This document shows, one piece after another, positions 46,384 through 55,330 of a stretch of DNA of 64,000 nucleotides (within the stretch, counting starts at the first letter, position 1; every line of letters starts with the position of its first letter). Source of the DNA: Loktanella sp. Alg231-35 (GTDB lineage Bacteria > Pseudomonadota > Alphaproteobacteria > Rhodobacterales > Rhodobacteraceae); assembly GCF_900143545.1 (NCBI RefSeq), contig NZ_FREV01000004.1, forward strand, positions 62,001 through 126,000, written 5' to 3'. A program made the translations under genes and the position numbers. The notes beneath the pieces are model-generated. The model saw nothing but the letters and a program-made list of their open reading frames with translations. It had not been told where the DNA came from and ran no database searches.

Positions 46384-47307
46384 ATGAAACTGAAATCAAC
46401 CCTATCCGTGCTGGCCATCTGTGCCGCCGCACCAGCGCTGGCCGATTGCGACAGCGTGACATTTTCTGATGTGGGCTGGACCGACATCACCGCGACAACC
46501 GCAGCCACAACAGTGGTACTTGAGGCACTGGGCTATGAAACCGATATCAAAATCCTGTCGGTTCCGGTGACCTACATCTCATTGGCCGAAGGTGACGTTG
46601 ACATCTTCCTTGGCAACTGGATGCCCACAATGGAAGGCGACATCGCCCCTTACCGTGAGGCAGGTACTGTCGATACCGTCCGTGCCAACCTTGAAGGCGC
46701 GAAATACACATTGGCCGTAAACCAAGCCGCCGCTGATATGGGCATCACGAATTTTGCCGACATTGCGGCGAAGGCAGACGCGCTGGATGGCAAAATTTAC
46801 GGCATTGAGCCGGGTAACGACGGCAACCGCCTGATCATGGATATGATTGCCGATGGTGCGTTTGGCCTTGATGATTTTGAGGTCGTTGAAAGCTCTGAGC
46901 AGGGCATGCTGGCGCAGGTTGATCGCGCTTCTGGCCGGGACGAGCCAATTATCTTCCTTGGATGGGAACCTCACCCGATGAACGCAAACTTTGAGATGTC
47001 ATATCTTGAAGGTGGCGACGATTGGTTTGGCCCCAACCTGGGCGGTGCAACCGTGTTCACAAACACCTCCGCAGGCTACGCTGAAAGCTGCCCGAATGTG
47101 GGTGCATTGCTGAACAACCTGGAATTCTCGCTCGCGATGGAAAACGAGATCATGGGTGCGATCCTCAATGACGGAGAAGACCCTGCGGATGCTGCGACAG
47201 CATGGCTGTCAGCAAACCCCGATGCATTCATGGGCTGGCTCGACGGTGTAACCACCAAGGATGGTGGCGATGCTGTTGCGGCGGTGAAAGCCTCACTCGA
47301 TATGTAA
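46384..47307 (+). CDS. choX: Choline ABC transporter substrate-binding protein
   Basis: 307 residues from ATG 46384 with GGGAGA upstream. A signal peptide ends APALA before DCDSV. The mature protein begins with the ProX/OpuAC-type pattern FSDVGWTDITATTAATTVVLEALGY, and LGNWMPTMEGD and ITFLGWEPHPMN-like IIFLGWEPHPMNANFEM supply ligand-pocket aromatic residues. It binds choline in the periplasm for ChoW/ChoV. A strong hairpin follows, and a reversed gene then separates it from choW. Confidence 0.92.
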   Translation: MKLKSTLSVLAICAAAPALADCDSVTFSDVGWTDITATTAATTVVLEALGYETDIKILSVPVTYISLAEGDVDIFLGNWMPTMEGDIAPYREAGTVDTVRANLEGAKYTLAVNQAAADMGITNFADIAAKADALDGKIYGIEPGNDGNRLIMDMIADGAFGLDDFEVVESSEQGMLAQVDRASGRDEPIIFLGWEPHPMNANFEMSYLEGGDDWFGPNLGGATVFTNTSAGYAESCPNVGALLNNLEFSLAMENEIMGAILNDGEDPADAATAWLSANPDAFMGWLDGVTTKDGGDAVAAVKASLDM

Positions 47308-47313
47308 TACCTC

Positions 47314-47341
47314 TGGCGCGCGCGACGGGTCGCGCGCGCCA
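47314..47341. terminator. GC-rich hairpin between choX and the reversed gene
   Basis: TGGCGCGCGCGA (47314-47325) pairs perfectly with TCGCGCGCGCCA (47330-47341) around CGGG. It follows the choX stop by 6 bp and the convergent gene's stop is 6 bp further on, so it can serve both strands. No T-run follows. Confidence 0.6.
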
Positions 47342-47347
47342 AACGCC

Positions 47348-48373
47348 CTAACTCATGGGCGTCGGCATCTGCGCTTTCTGCGCGTCGGCTTTGCCGGTCT
47401 TTTGCATCACATTGATCGATACATGCGGCCAGCGGATGATGTCACCTGCAGGGTTTTCAAAGAAATCAAGCAAGATGAACTGGCTGTAAGCGATCAACAG
47501 ATCAGGATCTTCATCGGTGCCGGTATCCATTTCCATGATCCAGAAAGTCGATTGCATCTCGGCCGCGTTCGCCTGACGGACGATGAATGGGATGTTGCGA
47601 ATGCCCGCCTCGTCCAAAGTTGTGTCGAGATGCAGCACTGTTGTCCGTTTCACATTCTGCGGCAGGAACTGCAAAAGCGCGTTCGGGTTCACAGGGTTGA
47701 AACCGGGGAAACCTGCGCCCTCCACTCCTTTGAAAGCATTGTCAAAGAAGTGTTTGTAAGGTGCCAAATAAGGGTGGTTGATATCGGGCGGCGCATTCAA
47801 CGGCAGGCCGCTGATATCCGGAATGACCGGCGGGCCATCGATAATTTCTGATTTTCCCAGTGCGAGCGCGGCATCTCCATGCGGCACCGTCGCTAGACGC
47901 GCCACATCAAGACCTTGGGTGGTAAAGTTGGTCATGTGCAAAAACAAACCCGGTTCGTGGTGGATCGCAAGGTCTGGATCCCCCGCAAGCCCACTTGCCG
48001 GATTATCGTCGGCGGCGATCTGTTTGATCATTTGCTCATAGTCCAAAGTGACCACCAGTTGATCGGTATTGATGTCGGGCAGATCACCCCGCTGCGGCCC
48101 ACGGTTGACCCCGCGATTGGGCACGCCTTTGTCGACCAGTGTGAACTTCAGCTCTTCATTGTACTGGTTCATCAGCAAACGGTAGTCCAGCGGACCGTCA
48201 TCGCTGATGAATGGCAGAGCGATCATGTTCCACCCTCGGCCCTTGAAATTTTCCGTATTCTTCCAGGTGCCGGGTAGATGTTTGAGAGGACCAAGATCCT
48301 CATCCCCGGCGGTTGCGACATCGACATAGCGTGCATTTGCGCGATAGCGCTGATCAAAATCTTGCGAGACCAT
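47348..48373 (-). CDS. Uncharacterised protein, possibly heme-binding (nitrobindin-like) family
   Basis: 341 residues, cytoplasmic (no signal peptide or membrane helix). Near the N-terminus, LGPLKHLPGTWKNTENFKG is reminiscent of the GxW motif of lipocalin/nitrobindin-type barrels, followed by GRGWNMIALPF. Middle and C-terminal parts (HEPGLFLHMTN, AEMQSTFWIMEMD) look like long beta strands. I recall such proteins annotated as putative heme-binding proteins but cannot confirm it. It is transcribed against the choline genes and separates choX from choWV, so it is probably an insertion into an ancestral choXWV order. Confidence 0.55.
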   Translation of the reverse strand: MVSQDFDQRYRANARYVDVATAGDEDLGPLKHLPGTWKNTENFKGRGWNMIALPFISDDGPLDYRLLMNQYNEELKFTLVDKGVPNRGVNRGPQRGDLPDINTDQLVVTLDYEQMIKQIAADDNPASGLAGDPDLAIHHEPGLFLHMTNFTTQGLDVARLATVPHGDAALALGKSEIIDGPPVIPDISGLPLNAPPDINHPYLAPYKHFFDNAFKGVEGAGFPGFNPVNPNALLQFLPQNVKRTTVLHLDTTLDEAGIRNIPFIVRQANAAEMQSTFWIMEMDTGTDEDPDLLIAYSQFILLDFFENPAGDIIRWPHVSINVMQKTGKADAQKAQMPTPMS

Positions 48374-48512
48374 TCTAATGCTCCTCGTTACAATAATTTT
48401 TGTTTAAAAGACGTCAAAGGCCGATAATTGGCCGCACCAAGTATAGCATAAAGGCGCAGACTTTCCTATCGTCCCACAAGGTAGGGTATTCCCGTACAAA
48501 GAAGGGAGCAGC

Positions 48513-49346
48513 ATGGACTGGCTCACAGAGAACAAGATCCCCGTAGGGGATTGGGCGGAAACCATTTTTGACTGGATGAATGACAGTCTGGGTTTCTTTT
48601 TTGATTGGCTCTCAGACACGATGGAAGCACTGATCGATGGCATCCTCTGGATTCTGGAAACCCCGCATCCGTTCTTTGTAATCGCCGCATTTGCGGCGCT
48701 GACCTGGGCGGTGCAACGCACATGGAAGACGCCATTGTTTGTGGTGCTGGGTTTTCTTTTCATCCTCAATCAGGACTATTGGGAAGAGACGATGCAGTCG
48801 CTTACGCTGGTCCTGTCAGCTTGTGTTGTCTGCATGGGAATTGGTGTGCCGATTGGCATCGCTGCTGCCCACCGCCCGCGCCTTTATCGTGCAATGGTGC
48901 CGGTGCTCGACCTGATGCAGACGCTGCCAACCTTCGTCTATCTGATCCCAGCCATCGTATTCTTTGGCATCGGCATGGTGCCAGGGCTGATCGCCACCGT
49001 GATCTTTGTGCTGCCTGCGCCGATCCGCCTGACACATCTTGGCGTGTCATCCACCCCAACCCCATTGCTGGAAGCCGCCCAAGCCTTTGGCGCCACCAAA
49101 CGACAGGTGCTTTTCAAGGTTGAACTGCCCTCTGCCCTGCCCCAGATCATGGCCGGCTTGAACCAGACAATCATGCTGTCGCTGTCGATGGTCGTCATTG
49201 CCGCCTTGGTTGGCGCAAGCGGGCTTGGCGTGCCGGTGATCCGGGCGTTGAACACGGTGAATACATCTCTGGGGTTCGAAAGCGGCTTTGTCATTGTCGT
49301 CGTGGCAATCATGCTCGACCGGATGCTGCGGGTGAAACAGAAATGA
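48513..49346 (+). CDS. choW: Choline ABC transporter permease
   Basis: 277 residues with six or seven hydrophobic segments. The binding-protein-dependent permease signature is present (LLEAAQAFGATKRQVLFKVELPSALPQIM), as are TLPTFVYLIPAIVFFGIGM and GVPIGIAAAHRPRLY of the ProW/OpuAB/ChoW family. It forms the membrane channel for choline import. Upstream, GAAGGGAGC supplies the ribosome-binding site. It overlaps the GFA gene by 4 bp (ATGA). With choX cut off by a reversed gene, choW needs its own promoter in 48374-48512; no BetI-like dyad is visible there. Confidence 0.92.
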   Translation: MDWLTENKIPVGDWAETIFDWMNDSLGFFFDWLSDTMEALIDGILWILETPHPFFVIAAFAALTWAVQRTWKTPLFVVLGFLFILNQDYWEETMQSLTLVLSACVVCMGIGVPIGIAAAHRPRLYRAMVPVLDLMQTLPTFVYLIPAIVFFGIGMVPGLIATVIFVLPAPIRLTHLGVSSTPTPLLEAAQAFGATKRQVLFKVELPSALPQIMAGLNQTIMLSLSMVVIAALVGASGLGVPVIRALNTVNTSLGFESGFVIVVVAIMLDRMLRVKQK

Positions 49347-49759
49347 CTGTAATGCAAGGAAGCTGCCATTGCGGCACAGTGCAATTCTCCGTGAAACTGT
49401 CGAAAGGGATTGCATCGGCACGCCGCTGCGATTGTTCGCTTTGCGCACGCAGGGGGGCTGTTGCGGTTTCGGCCACCAAGGGCGACATTACCTATGCGGC
49501 CGGGCGGGATAATCTGACCCTTTACCAATTCAACACCAAGACCGCTGAACACTATTTCTGTAAGACTTGCGGAATTTACACGCATCACCGGCGCCGGTCC
49601 AATCCCGATGAGATTGGTATCAACCTTGCCTGCCTTGAGGGGCAAACGCCATTCCTGCCAGAGGTCCTTGTCCATGATGGTCAGAACCATCCCACCGACA
49701 TAGGCAAAAACCTTGATGCTGGTGTCCTGCGCTTTGAACCACTGGAGGGCGCAGAATGA
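49343..49759 (+). CDS. GFA family zinc protein (glutathione-dependent formaldehyde-activating/CENP-V type)
   Basis: 138 residues with all seven zinc-ligand cysteines of the fold: GSCHCGTVQF (C8, C10), RRCDCSLC (C29, C31, C34) and FCKTCGIYTHHRRR (C73, C76). The family includes the S-hydroxymethylglutathione-forming GFA, although many members have other or unknown functions. It overlaps choW and choV by 4 bp at both ends, so it is part of the transporter operon. Glycine betaine breakdown by demethylation releases formaldehyde, which gives a possible but untested link. Confidence 0.85.
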   Translation: MTVMQGSCHCGTVQFSVKLSKGIASARRCDCSLCARRGAVAVSATKGDITYAAGRDNLTLYQFNTKTAEHYFCKTCGIYTHHRRRSNPDEIGINLACLEGQTPFLPEVLVHDGQNHPTDIGKNLDAGVLRFEPLEGAE

Positions 49760-50769
49760 ACGCCGTTGAATTCGACAATGTCTCAATCGTGTTTGGCAAC
49801 AAACCTCAGACCGCCCTGCCCTTGATGGATGAAGGGTTGGAACGCCCAGAAATCCGCGAAAGGACTGATCAGATTTTGGGCGTGCATAACTGTTCGCTGA
49901 ACGTCGAGGTCGGCGAAATCCTTGTTCTCATGGGTCTGTCTGGGTCTGGCAAATCGACGCTGCTGCGTGCGGTCAACGGGTTGAACCCGGTCATTCGAGG
50001 GGAAGTCCGCATCAACGACGGCGATTGGTCATGTAGCGTTGGCAAAAGCTCTGCCGCGGACCTGCGCCGGGTGCGCCGCGAATGCGTGTCGATGGTGTTT
50101 CAGCAGTTTGGATTGCTGCCATGGCGGACCGTGCGCGACAATGTGGGCCTTGGTCTGGAACTGGCGGGCATGGACAATGCGGCGCGGATCAAACGTGTAG
50201 ATCAGGAACTGGAAATGGTCGGCCTTGATGATCGCGCCGATGCGCTGGTGGGCGAGTTGTCAGGAGGGATGCAACAGCGCGTGGGCCTTGCACGCGCCTT
50301 TGCCACCGATGCGCCGATCCTGCTGATGGATGAGCCGTTTTCGGCCCTCGATCCGCTGATCCGCACGCGCTTGCAGGATGAATTATTGGAACTGCAAAAG
50401 GAACGCGGGCGCACGATTATCTTTGTCAGTCACGATCTGGATGAGGCGTTCAAACTGGGCAATCGCATCGCAATCATGGAGGGCGGACGCATCGTCCAAT
50501 GCGGCACCCCGCGCGAGATTTTCAGCAATCCGGTTAATGAATATGTCGCTGATTTCGTGGCCCATATGAACCCGCTTGGTGTGCTGACCGCCCGTGATGT
50601 GATGACCGAAGGCAGTGCCGATGGCGCATCAATTGACGTGGAAACACCGGTGCAGGACATCATGCATCAGATTGACAGCGGCGCGTTGCAGGTGACCGAA
50701 AACGGCCAGCCTGTTGGCAAGGTTACGCAAGCGTCATTGATTGCGCGGCTGACGCCGGGATCAGACTAA
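49756..50769 (+). CDS. choV: Choline ABC transporter ATP-binding protein
   Basis: 337 residues. Walker A GLSGSGKST (60-68), signature LSGGMQQRVGLARAFA, Walker B ILLMDEPFSALDP, and the switch HDLDEAFKLGNRIAIMEGG are all present. The C-terminal part (about 275-337) holds a partial CBS-like regulatory region, as in ProV/OpuAA/ChoV. It drives choline import. The stop overlaps the end of the convergent DMT exporter by 4 bp. Confidence 0.93.
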   Translation: MNAVEFDNVSIVFGNKPQTALPLMDEGLERPEIRERTDQILGVHNCSLNVEVGEILVLMGLSGSGKSTLLRAVNGLNPVIRGEVRINDGDWSCSVGKSSAADLRRVRRECVSMVFQQFGLLPWRTVRDNVGLGLELAGMDNAARIKRVDQELEMVGLDDRADALVGELSGGMQQRVGLARAFATDAPILLMDEPFSALDPLIRTRLQDELLELQKERGRTIIFVSHDLDEAFKLGNRIAIMEGGRIVQCGTPREIFSNPVNEYVADFVAHMNPLGVLTARDVMTEGSADGASIDVETPVQDIMHQIDSGALQVTENGQPVGKVTQASLIARLTPGSD

Positions 50770-51668
50770 ACCTTTGTGGCCGACACAACAGGGGTAATGG
50801 CGCGCCGTGCCACAGCTTCGCGCCATGTGATAAAGCTCACTGATGCCATAATCACGGCCCCACCGAAGATCACCCAGCCGTCGACGGCTTCGCCAAATAC
50901 AACTGCGCCCAATAAGACCGCCCAGACCAATTGCAGGAAGGTGACTGGCTGTGTGACAGTCAGGGGTGCAGCCGCAAAGGCAAGCGTCATAGAGTAATGC
51001 CCTGCCGTTGCAAAACAGGCGACCAGAAACAGCCAACCCAATTGCGGTAGGGTGGGTGTAACCCACACCGCCCACGCAAAAGGTGCCAGGCCAACTGTGA
51101 CCGTAATCGACAACATGCCTACAACAACCGGCGCCGACACCTCGCCTGATAACTGCTTGGCAATCAGATAACCTGCGGCAAAGCAAACGGCAGTGGCCAG
51201 CATGGCGACATGCCCTATTTCGACCTCTTTCACCCCCGGACGCAGGATGATCATCGCGCCAATCAACGCCATGATCACCGCGGCCAAGCGGCGCGGTGGC
51301 AGGCGCTCTCCCAAGAACAGCGCGGCGCCGAGTGAGACATAGACAGGCGAAAGGTAGTTCATCGCGGTGACTTCGGCGATGGGGATCCGCGCCATGGCAA
51401 AAAACCACAAAATGACGGCCAATGTGTGGACCAACCCCCGTGCCCAAAACAGCTTTTTCTGGCGGGTCGTCAGATGTGCGGCCAAGATCGGTTTGATCAT
51501 CGGGATCAGAAAGACCAGCCCCAGCACATAACGCAGAAACGCCGCCTGTGCCGCTGGCACATCATCACCCACGTGTTTCACCACTGCGGTGACGGCTACA
51601 AACATCACACCTGTGACCAGCATCCAGAAGATGCCAGCGACGGGGCGGGAATGCTGCGCGGGTTTCAT
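50766..51668 (-). CDS. DMT family (EamA) transporter
   Basis: 300 residues, ten predicted membrane helices in two EamA repeats (first half WMLVTGVMFVAVTAVVKHV to LGERLPPRRLAAVIMALIGA; second from AGYLIAKQLSGEVSAPVVV). Several S-adenosylmethionine- or riboflavin-type uptake carriers have this architecture, but the substrate cannot be told. It is divergent from the metallophosphoesterase gene and convergent with choV. Confidence 0.85.
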   Translation of the reverse strand: MKPAQHSRPVAGIFWMLVTGVMFVAVTAVVKHVGDDVPAAQAAFLRYVLGLVFLIPMIKPILAAHLTTRQKKLFWARGLVHTLAVILWFFAMARIPIAEVTAMNYLSPVYVSLGAALFLGERLPPRRLAAVIMALIGAMIILRPGVKEVEIGHVAMLATAVCFAAGYLIAKQLSGEVSAPVVVGMLSITVTVGLAPFAWAVWVTPTLPQLGWLFLVACFATAGHYSMTLAFAAAPLTVTQPVTFLQLVWAVLLGAVVFGEAVDGWVIFGGAVIMASVSFITWREAVARRAITPVVSATKV

Positions 51669-51752
51669 ATGCCATGGGTCGCACCAAGGTCAGCTGATAG
51701 CAAGTACAGAAACCGCTGGATGAACGCCGCCTCACCCCGTAACACAGGGGGT

Positions 51753-52568
51753 ATGAAAATACTCTTTCTTGGCGATGTCATGGGGCGGTCCGGTCGGGCC
51801 GCTGTCACCACCCACCTGCCCCGGCTGCGCGACGCGTGGAAGCTCGACTTTGTGGTGGTCAACGGCGAAAACGCGACCTCTGGCATGGGCCTTTCGGGTG
51901 ATCACGCCAAGCTTTTGCTGGACGCAGGTGCGGACGTTGTCACCCTTGGTGATCATGCATTTGATCAAAAGGACATGATGAGCTTCATCGCGTCAGAGCC
52001 ACGGATTATCCGCCCTCTCAACTATTCCAAAGCCGCCCCCGGTGTGGGAGCGCGCATTTTTACCGCCCCCGGCGGGCGCAAGGTGCTGGTGGCACAGGTC
52101 CTTGGGCAGGTCTTCATGAAACGCCCCTTTGATGATCCGTTCTCGGCCTTGGATGGCTTACTCAGGCAGTATCCGATGGGGGGGCAGGTCCATGCCAGCC
52201 TGATCGATATCCACTGTGAAGCAACGTCGGAAAAGATGGCAACGGGCCATTTCTGCGATGGGCGCGCCAGCATTGTTGTCGGCACCCATACCCATGTGCC
52301 CACGGCGGATGCGATGATCTTGCCCGGTGGGACGGCCTACCTTAGCGATGCGGGCATGTGCGGCGACTACAACTCTGTGATTGGTATGGATAAGGCCGAA
52401 CCAATGCGCCGCTTTGTAACCGGCATGCCCAAGGCCCGGTTCACACCGGCCAATGAGGAGGCAACGCTTTCTGGCCTTTATGTGGAAACCGACGACCGCA
52501 CCGGCAAGGCCACGCGGATTGAAATGGTGCGCCAAGGCGGGCGATTGGCGCAGGCCGGACCTGCATGA
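51753..52568 (+). CDS. TIGR00282/YmdB family metallophosphoesterase
   Basis: 271 residues from ATG 51753 (CAGGGGG upstream). The phosphoesterase motifs are MKILFLGDVMGRSGR, VVNGENATSGMGL, TLGDHAFDQKD, and VGTHTHVPTADAMILPGGTAYLSDAGMCGD, with the conserved D, N and H metal ligands. Bacterial YmdB is a cyclic-nucleotide (2',3'-cAMP) phosphodiesterase. It overlaps the following DMT gene by 4 bp. Confidence 0.9.
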   Translation: MKILFLGDVMGRSGRAAVTTHLPRLRDAWKLDFVVVNGENATSGMGLSGDHAKLLLDAGADVVTLGDHAFDQKDMMSFIASEPRIIRPLNYSKAAPGVGARIFTAPGGRKVLVAQVLGQVFMKRPFDDPFSALDGLLRQYPMGGQVHASLIDIHCEATSEKMATGHFCDGRASIVVGTHTHVPTADAMILPGGTAYLSDAGMCGDYNSVIGMDKAEPMRRFVTGMPKARFTPANEEATLSGLYVETDDRTGKATRIEMVRQGGRLAQAGPA

Positions 52569-53485
52569 ACACTGAGCGGCGGTACCTGACGGGGCTTTTG
52601 TTGCTCTTGGGATGCGGCTGGGGCCTGACGCAGCCATTGACCAAAATCACTGTGACGGCGGGGTATCAGCCCTTGGGCCTTGTGTTCTGGCAGTTGTTGA
52701 TCGGTGCCGTTCTTTTGGGCGCATTGCGCTGGCGGATGGTAGGGCGGGTCCCAATCAACGCCAAAACCCTGGCAATCTGGCTGATGATTGCGTCTATCGG
52801 CACGATCATTCCCAACTCCACCAGCTACCGAGCTGCATTTCATCTGCCGTCTGGCATCATGTCCATTGTCATTGCAACCGTGCCTATGATGGCCTTTCCC
52901 ATCGCACTAGCGCTGCGCAATGACCAGTTTTCACTGCGCCGTCTGGCCGGGTTGGCGTTGGGCCTGCTTGGGGTCGGGCTGATCGCTTTGCCAGAGGCCA
53001 GTTTGCCAGAACGCGCAATGATCGCTGTCTTGCCTTTGGCACTGATCGCGCCGTTTTGTTATGCTTGCGAAGGCAATATCGTCGCCAAATGGGGCACGGC
53101 GGGGCTTGATCCTATTCAGGTTCTTTTCGGCGCATCGGTGATCGGCACGGCCATCGCCTTTCCACTCGCCGTCAGCTCGGGCCATTTCTTTGTACCTTCG
53201 GCACCATTCATCGTCGCCGATTTCACCATGGTGCTGAGCGCTGTCATCCATGTGCTAGTCTACGCAGGCTACGTCTGGCTGATCGGGCGTACAGGCGCTG
53301 TTTTCGCGGGCCAAGTCGCCTATATCGTGACCGGCTCTGGTGTGCTCTGGGCGATGCCGCTTCTGGGCGAAAGCTATAGTCTTTGGGTATGGCTGGCCTT
53401 GGTTTTCATGGCCTTAGGCCTGATGTTGGTACAACCGCGACTTGCCGATGATCCGGCCTTGAGAGACACTCCTGCCCATGGATGA
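52565..53485 (+). CDS. DMT family (EamA) transporter
   Basis: 306 residues with about ten membrane helices in two EamA repeats (LGCGWGLTQPLTKITVTAGY at the start; LIAPFCYACEGNIVAKWGTA opening the second). It overlaps the metallophosphoesterase by 4 bp and the SLC13 gene by 8 bp, giving a three-gene coupled unit. Substrate unknown. It is not closely similar to the DMT protein encoded at 50766-51668. Confidence 0.85.
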   Translation: MNTERRYLTGLLLLLGCGWGLTQPLTKITVTAGYQPLGLVFWQLLIGAVLLGALRWRMVGRVPINAKTLAIWLMIASIGTIIPNSTSYRAAFHLPSGIMSIVIATVPMMAFPIALALRNDQFSLRRLAGLALGLLGVGLIALPEASLPERAMIAVLPLALIAPFCYACEGNIVAKWGTAGLDPIQVLFGASVIGTAIAFPLAVSSGHFFVPSAPFIVADFTMVLSAVIHVLVYAGYVWLIGRTGAVFAGQVAYIVTGSGVLWAMPLLGESYSLWVWLALVFMALGLMLVQPRLADDPALRDTPAHG

Positions 53486-55259
53486 TCTATTCCAACTGAC
53501 CCAAACGCAAAGTGCAGTGCTGACAATGGTGGTAGTGGTCGCCATGTTCCTGATGTTCCTGCGCGAGGTTTTCCCAACCGAAGTGGTGGCTATGGTTGGG
53601 GTTTCTGTTTTGTTGGCTACGGGCGTGCTGCCTTATGAGGACGCGGTTACCGCCCTTGCCAACCCCGCCCCTTGGACGATTGCGGCGATGTTCATCATCG
53701 TGGGTGCCTTGGTGCGCACAGGCGCGCTGAATGCCATGACCCAGATTGCCGAACGGCAGGCCAAGGTCAGCCCGGCACGCGCCATTGGTGGTGGGTTGCT
53801 GTTTGTGGCAGTGGCCAGTGCCATCATGAATAACACGCCTTTGGTCGTGGTCATGATCCCGGTTTTTGTGCAACTGGCGCGCACCTTGGGTACCTCGGCG
53901 TCAAAACTGCTGATCCCGCTAAGTTACGCCGCCATCGTCGGTGGCACGATGACGTTGCTCGGCACTTCGACCAACCTTCTGGTTGATGGGGTAGCGCGCG
54001 CATCTGGCATGCGCCCGTTTGGCATTCTTGAGATTTTCCCGATTGGCATTGTCGTTGTCCTTTGGACCTTTACCTATCTTTATTTCATGGCCCCCCGCCT
54101 GCTGCCCGACCGGCAAAGCATGGCGACGATGCTGTCTGATCGTTCAAAGAAAAAGTTCTTTTCCGAGGCCGTGATCCCCCCCGACAGCAACCTGATCGGG
54201 CGTGAAGTGACAGGCGTGCAACTGTTCAAACGCGACGGTGTGCGCCTGATTGATGTGGTGCGTGGCGATACATCACTGCGGCGCAATCTGAGCGGCGTTG
54301 TGTTGCAAGTTGGCGACCGGGTGGTGCTGCGCACGGAGATGACCGAGCTTTTGTCGTTGCAGGGAAACAAAGAATTGCGCCGTGTTGATCAGCTTTCGGC
54401 GGTCGAGACCACAACCGTAGAAGTGTTGATCACTCCAAACTGCAAAATGGTCAGCCGGCGGCTTGGCTCGCTCCGGCTGCGCCGCCGTTACGCCGTTTAT
54501 CCGCTTGCCGTACACAGGCGCGATGCCAATATCAGCAAGCAGATCGAAGATGTGATTGTGCGGGTTGGGGACACTTTGCTGCTAGAGGGTGCGCCGCAGG
54601 ATATTCAACGGCTGGCCGAAGATATGAACCTCGGCGATGTGTCGGCCTTGTCGCAGCGGGCGTTCCGGCGCAACCGCGCGCCAGTGGCATTGGGGGTGTT
54701 GCTGGGTGTTGTTGTGCTTGCGGCCCTTGGCGTAGCACCGATTTTGATGCTGGCGATGATTGGCGTGACGCTGGTTTTGGTTACCGGATGCATCGACGCG
54801 GATGAGGCGTTTTCCTTTGTCGATGGGCGGTTATTGGCGTTGATCTTTGCCATGCTGGGGGTCGGGTCGGCTTTGCAATCATCAGGTGCCGTTGGGATGA
54901 TCGCCGACACGCTGTCGCCTGTGATGCTGGTGTTGCCGCCCTTCTTTATCGTGCTGTCAGTCTATCTGCTGTCCAGCATTCTGACGGAACTGGTGTCCAA
55001 CAATGCGGTTGCCGTGGTCATGACACCTATCGCCATCGGGTTGGCTGCGGCCTTGGGTGTGGACCCGCGCCCGTTGGTCGTGGCAGTGATGATTGCGGCC
55101 AGTGCCAGCTTTGCCACGCCAATCGGATATCAGACCAACACCCTTGTCTTCGGGCCCGGCGGATACAAGTTTACGGATTTTCTGAAATTCGGCATCCCGC
55201 TGAACCTGTCGCTGGCACCAATCGTTTCCTTTGTGATCCCCTTCATCTGGCCGCTCTAG
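53478..55259 (+). CDS. SLC13 family permease with central TrkA-C (RCK_C) domains
   Basis: 593 residues. Membrane halves flank a soluble insert of about 210-390. Each half carries the family re-entrant motif: MNNTPLVVVMIPVF and LLGTSTNLLV in the first, SNNAVAVVMTPIAIG and GYQTNTLVFGPGGY in the second. The insert resembles two RCK_C modules (SEAVIPPDSNLIGREVTGV and EVLITPNCKMVSRRLGSL). Such proteins (SLC13/CitT-ArsB related) import sulfate or di- and tricarboxylates with sodium; sulfate is plausible next to a sulfatase locus but not shown. Confidence 0.88.
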   Translation: MDDLFQLTQTQSAVLTMVVVVAMFLMFLREVFPTEVVAMVGVSVLLATGVLPYEDAVTALANPAPWTIAAMFIIVGALVRTGALNAMTQIAERQAKVSPARAIGGGLLFVAVASAIMNNTPLVVVMIPVFVQLARTLGTSASKLLIPLSYAAIVGGTMTLLGTSTNLLVDGVARASGMRPFGILEIFPIGIVVVLWTFTYLYFMAPRLLPDRQSMATMLSDRSKKKFFSEAVIPPDSNLIGREVTGVQLFKRDGVRLIDVVRGDTSLRRNLSGVVLQVGDRVVLRTEMTELLSLQGNKELRRVDQLSAVETTTVEVLITPNCKMVSRRLGSLRLRRRYAVYPLAVHRRDANISKQIEDVIVRVGDTLLLEGAPQDIQRLAEDMNLGDVSALSQRAFRRNRAPVALGVLLGVVVLAALGVAPILMLAMIGVTLVLVTGCIDADEAFSFVDGRLLALIFAMLGVGSALQSSGAVGMIADTLSPVMLVLPPFFIVLSVYLLSSILTELVSNNAVAVVMTPIAIGLAAALGVDPRPLVVAVMIAASASFATPIGYQTNTLVFGPGGYKFTDFLKFGIPLNLSLAPIVSFVIPFIWPL

Positions 55260-55330
55260 GCGGGGTTGCGGGCCAGTGGCCCGATGCCCTATAGAAGCTG
55301 AGATTTTCAGCGCGACAGACGAGGTTTCAC

